From the NCBI RefSeq assembly GCF_009695635.1, contig NZ_VUNN01000002.1, forward strand, positions 124,001-188,000: a stretch of DNA of 64,000 nt, in the 5' to 3' direction. Every line of letters begins with the position of its first letter. Position 1 is the first letter of the stretch. Made by a program: the position numbers and the translations under genes. The notes under the pieces were generated by a model, which searched no databases, was not told where the DNA came from, and was given only the letters and a program-made list of their open reading frames with translations. This stretch comes from Bullifex porci (GTDB lineage: Bacteria > Spirochaetota > Spirochaetia > Sphaerochaetales > Sphaerochaetaceae). Shown here in pieces: positions 60,844 to 64,000 of this stretch.

Positions 60844-62067
60844 ATGAAGAAAAATATTCTTAAAAATATCATAATGCTATATGGTTTGAGTATAGCGAAA
60901 ATTGTTTTTCCACTATTAACGCTCCCATATCTAACGAGAGTTTTGTCAGTAGATACTTATGGCGTTGTCTCATATGTAAAGACGATTATGACATATCTTC
61001 AGATATTCGTAGATTTTGGGTTTATGTTGTCTGGGACAAAAGACATAATTAAGGTACGAGATGATAAAAATAAACTTGGTTTTGTAGTAGGCGATGTATT
61101 ACTTGCTAGGATAATTCTAGGGCTTATTGGATTTGCAGTTCTCATCGTCTTAACAATTACGCTCCCTATTTTAAGAGAAAATATCTTATATACATATATA
61201 ACCTATTTTGCAGTGTTCTTATCAGTTTTCTTATTTGATTATGTCTTTCGTGGTTTGGAGGAGATGCAAGTTATAACGATAAGGTTTGTTGCGATGAAAG
61301 GAATTGCCGCTGTATTAACTTTTGTGTTTGTACATAATGATGCTGATATAATGTGGATTCCTATTCTAGATTGTTTAGGCACTTTTGTATCGGTCGTTTT
61401 TGTCCTAATCGAGTTAAATAAAAGAACAATCAAAGTTGCATTTACATCGATTAGTAATGCAGTAAAAAAACTTGGAGAATCTGCTGTCTACTTTGCTTCA
61501 GAAATGGCAACGACAGCATTTGGCGCTTTGAATACTGTCTTGATTGGTGCCTTTTTATCTAAAGCGGATGTCGCATACTGGAGCCTGTGTATATCAATGA
61601 CTAGTGCTGTGCAGGCTATGTATTCTCCTATTAATAATGGTATATACCCAGATATGGTAAAGAATAAGAATTTAAACATTATAAAGAAGACATTAAAACT
61701 AATCATGCCTGTGGTAGCTGCTGGATGTTTGTTTACAATTGTAGTAGCTAAATATGCTTTAATGATTGTTGGTGGAAAACAATATGTTGCTGCAGCTAAT
61801 GTCCTTAGAGCACTAACCCCGGTATTGTTTTTTAGTTTTCCTGCAATGTTGTTAGGTTGGCCAACACTAGGTGCAATTGGAAAAGCTAGAGAAGTCACAA
61901 CTACAACAATTCTAACTGCTATATTGCAGGTTGTTGGCTTGGGGTTACTGATTTCATTTAACAATTTTGAATTAATCTCAATTGCACTACTAAGAGGATT
62001 TACAGAATTATTTATGTTGGTATCAAGAACACTTATCTGTTGGAAAAACAGAAAAGAGTTTAATTAA
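60844..62067 (+). CDS. Wzx-like polysaccharide flippase, copy 2
   Basis: 407 residues, about 12 membrane helices. N-terminus NIIMLYGLSIAKIVFPLLTL, PYLTRVLSVDTYGVVSYVKT and FGFMLSGTKDI are typical of polysaccharide_synt/RfbX flippases. Starts two bases after the polymerase gene, with which it forms a Wzy/Wzx pair. Shorter than the flippase at 38330 and from a different subfamily, so the two probably serve different glycans. Confidence 0.9.
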   Translation: MKKNILKNIIMLYGLSIAKIVFPLLTLPYLTRVLSVDTYGVVSYVKTIMTYLQIFVDFGFMLSGTKDIIKVRDDKNKLGFVVGDVLLARIILGLIGFAVLIVLTITLPILRENILYTYITYFAVFLSVFLFDYVFRGLEEMQVITIRFVAMKGIAAVLTFVFVHNDADIMWIPILDCLGTFVSVVFVLIELNKRTIKVAFTSISNAVKKLGESAVYFASEMATTAFGALNTVLIGAFLSKADVAYWSLCISMTSAVQAMYSPINNGIYPDMVKNKNLNIIKKTLKLIMPVVAAGCLFTIVVAKYALMIVGGKQYVAAANVLRALTPVLFFSFPAMLLGWPTLGAIGKAREVTTTTILTAILQVVGLGLLISFNNFELISIALLRGFTELFMLVSRTLICWKNRKEFN

Positions 62068-62116
62068 ATATTAGTACAATGCGGATATTACTTTATTTAC
62101 TAAGGACGGTTAAGAA

Positions 62117-62842
62117 ATGAATTATGCATTGATTTTTGCTGGTGGTGTTGGAAGCAGAATGAATTCCAAAGCGTGCCCAAAGTAATTTCTTGAAATACAC
62201 GGTAAACCCATTCTTGTCCACACAATTGAACATTTTGAGTTACATCCAGACATTGATTCTGTCTGTTTAGTACTAGTAAAAGAATGGATTGACTATGCAA
62301 AAAAATTAATAGAAAAATTTAACCTTAAGAAAGTGAAATGGATTGTTCTTGGCGGAAGTAGTGCGTTGGAATCACAATTCTTCGGAATGCAAGCTATTAA
62401 ATCAAATGTGAATATTTCTGATGAAGACATAGTGTTGTTCCATGATGGCGTGAGGCCTTTAATCAACGAACAGGTAATTACTGATTGTATAGAAGGGGTA
62501 AAACAATATGGGTCTGCTGTAACCGTAGCTCCGGCTATTGAAACAATAATTCGTGAGGATGAGTATGGAATTATTAAAGACACCTTTCCTAGAACAGAGT
62601 GTAAGCTTGCAAGAGCCCCTCAATCTTTTTTATTAAATGAAATCATGGTAGCACATCAAAAAGCAAAAGAAGAGGGAAAATATGATTATATAGATTCCAC
62701 AAGTTTGCTACTTCATTTTAACAAGAGAATACATACAGTTATTGGTCCTTCTGAGAATATAAAAGTTACTAATCCTGCAGATTTTTATATTTGCCGAGCA
62801 CTGCTTGATGCAAAGGAGAATTCACAAATATATGGGCTCTAG
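62117..62842 (+). pseudogene. IspD/TarI-family cytidylyltransferase broken by one nonsense codon
   Basis: ATG 62117 begins NYALIFAGGVGSRMNSKACP-K, then TAA at 62183-62185, then FLEIHGKPILVHTIEHFE in the same frame and onward without a break to 62842. Family members read PKQF here, so CAA (Gln23) became TAA by one C-to-T change. The remainder has FHDGVRPLI and TVAPAIETI-R-type blocks typical of MEP or ribitol-5-phosphate cytidylyltransferases. Next to a LicD gene it was more likely a CDP-polyol (ribitol/glycerol-type) enzyme than housekeeping IspD. Restart is possible only far downstream (ATG 62333), which loses the nucleotide-binding loop. Confidence 0.85.
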
Positions 62843-63833
62843 TTCGATAGATTATTTAAAAGAAGACTTACTCAATGTGGCTGAGTATATATATCAAAAC
62901 GAATTTTCAAATTGTAGTATATTGATTACTGGAGCCACAGGCCTTTTAGGCTTTTTATGTATTAAATCTTTATTAGTCTATCAAAAAAAGTATTGTAAGA
63001 ATGTATCAGTGTATGGGTTAGCAAGGAATCCACAGAAAGTTAGTGATATATTTTCAGAAGAGGAATTGAAGTCGATTAATATAATTTATCAAGATATAAC
63101 AGCACCTCTGTCGGATTCACTAAAGTTTGATTATATTATTCATACAGCTAATCCTACTACTTCAAAATTCTTCCTGACAAATCCTGTAGAGGTAATTGAT
63201 AGTATTTATTTGGGAATAAAAAACATTCTAGAAAATGCTCTTAAATCAGGCACAAAGGGCGTAGTATATCTCTCGTCAATGGAAGTATTTGAAATTGTTG
63301 AGGAGAAAGAATCGCGCCATAGCGAAAAGGATTTGGGGTACGTAGATTTACAAAGTACTAGGAGCTGTTATTCTGAAGGAAAAAGACTAGCAGAATTACT
63401 CTGTAAATCTTACGTAACTGAATATAATTTGCCTGTAAGAATAGCTAGATTGGCACAAACTTTTGGCGCAGGTGTTCAGAAATCAGAAAACAGAGTATTT
63501 GCACAGTTTTTGAGAAGCGCAATTTACGGAGAAGATATTGTACTTCATACAAAGGGACAATCCTTTGGGAATTATTGCTATACCGCTGATGTTATTCGCG
63601 CGTTGTTTCTGCTTCCAAAAAGAGGAGAAGCTGGTGATGTATTCAATATAGTTAACGAAGATAGTACTGTAAGTATTGCCGAAATGGCTCAGATGGTCGC
63701 ACACGAGTTTTCAAATGGAAAATCGAAAGTGATATTTGACATCCCAACTGATAATGTATATGGATACGCACCTGATACAAAGCTTAAGTTAAGTAATGAA
63801 AAAATGGCTGGAAACCAAATTATTCGTTGGTAG
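62832..63833 (+). CDS. NAD-dependent epimerase/dehydratase
   Basis: 333 residues from ATG 62832 (AAGGAG at 62812-62817); ATG 62808 and TTG 62805 are in frame upstream. Extended SDR: SILITGATGLLGFLCIKSLL, DYIIHTANPTTSKFF, catalytic Ser in YLSSMEVFE, and Y-x-x-x-K in SCYSEGKRLAEL. It overlaps the broken cytidylyltransferase. Proteins of this kind often stand between an IspD-like and a LicD gene in capsule clusters and probably reduce or rearrange the CDP-linked group. Confidence 0.88.
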   Translation: MGSSSIDYLKEDLLNVAEYIYQNEFSNCSILITGATGLLGFLCIKSLLVYQKKYCKNVSVYGLARNPQKVSDIFSEEELKSINIIYQDITAPLSDSLKFDYIIHTANPTTSKFFLTNPVEVIDSIYLGIKNILENALKSGTKGVVYLSSMEVFEIVEEKESRHSEKDLGYVDLQSTRSCYSEGKRLAELLCKSYVTEYNLPVRIARLAQTFGAGVQKSENRVFAQFLRSAIYGEDIVLHTKGQSFGNYCYTADVIRALFLLPKRGEAGDVFNIVNEDSTVSIAEMAQMVAHEFSNGKSKVIFDIPTDNVYGYAPDTKLKLSNEKMAGNQIIRW

Positions 63834-63877
63834 AAATGTATAGGCGCATGTTGCCATATTTATAAGAGGTGAGTACT

Positions 63878-64000
63878 TTGAAAGAAATATCAGTTGAAGA
63901 ATACAAACCGAAGCTTGTTGAAATTCTGCTGTTTTTTCATGATTTCTGCGAAAAGAATGGAATAATATATTTTATGACTGGTGGCACTTTATTGGGTGCT
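63878..64000 (+). CDS. LicD-family phosphotransferase (3' partial)
   Basis: Open from TTG 63878 (GAGGTGAG upstream) to the window edge, 41 codons. The end, IIYFMTGGTLLGA, is the start of the LicD nucleotidyltransferase-like signature (GGTLLGAIRH). LicD/fukutin-type enzymes transfer phosphocholine or polyol phosphate from a CDP donor to a glycan, which matches the IspD-like gene upstream. Confidence 0.86.
   Translation, partial: MKEISVEEYKPKLVEILLFFHDFCEKNGIIYFMTGGTLLGA

Noticed and set aside
1-64000. CRISPR array, tRNA, rRNA or insertion-sequence transposase
   Set aside because: I saw no regularly spaced repeats, no cloverleaf with conserved T-arm, no rRNA segments and no transposase motifs. 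The repeats that exist are a tandem gene copy, a 26-bp pair and the antitoxin RNA pair.

Overview
The window is an AT-rich stretch of a diderm chromosome that fits a spirochaete (Spirochaetales, treponeme- or Sphaerochaeta-like, probably host-associated). Supporting this are the gene order lnt-cinA-rho-rpmE, which I recall from treponemes, an alanyl-tRNA synthetase that stops at about 600 residues, many signal-peptide beta-barrel outer-membrane proteins, and bacterial-type glycolipid glycosyltransferases. The species cannot be named from sequence alone.

Layout. 1-4870: housekeeping operon (lnt, cinA, rho, rpmE). 4876-8230: accessory insertion. It holds a minus-strand operon (HigB-like toxin, HigA/ImmA antitoxin, TIR/SEFIR effector) with a visible promoter and operator. 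Next to it is a type I toxin-antitoxin-like locus: a 33-residue membrane peptide and two antisense RNA genes, the second without a toxin. 8378-13210: a degenerate galactokinase-like GHMP protein, surE, a YcgN-like protein, a SASA esterase and alaS. 13337-14937: an AAA/PD-(D/E)XK gene broken by a UGA in its Walker A-like motif and bracketed by a 26-bp direct repeat. 15013-16071: two small heat-shock proteins behind a candidate sigma-54 promoter. 16181-30256: an outer-membrane protein block with rlmN inside it, ending in four Wzi-like paralogues, two of them a recent tandem duplication.

30268-46518 is a first surface-glycan locus: UDP-galactopyranose mutase, two lipid-type glycosyltransferases, further glycosyltransferases, a Wzy-like polymerase, a Wzx-like flippase, two Caps_synth transferases, an MMPL/RND exporter and a GT2. 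Two small envelope proteins and an unknown protein follow. 48438-64000 is a second, compositionally mosaic locus: a membrane 4,6-dehydratase, a HEPN-like insert, a less AT-rich block (VOC, PIG-L deacetylase, initiating phosphoglycosyltransferase, PLP decarboxylase-like, ATP-grasp), then an epimerase, two GT4 enzymes, a second Wzy and Wzx, an IspD/TarI-like cytidylyltransferase broken by one stop codon, an epimerase and the start of a LicD gene.

Taken together, the right half can make, flip, polymerise and possibly export at least two glycans, and the left OMP block carries several Wzi-like barrels that could hold a glycan at the surface. The most unusual items are the toxin-antitoxin-TIR operon, the type I locus with a duplicated antitoxin RNA, the sigma-54-type small heat-shock operon, and two genes each inactivated by a single nonsense codon.
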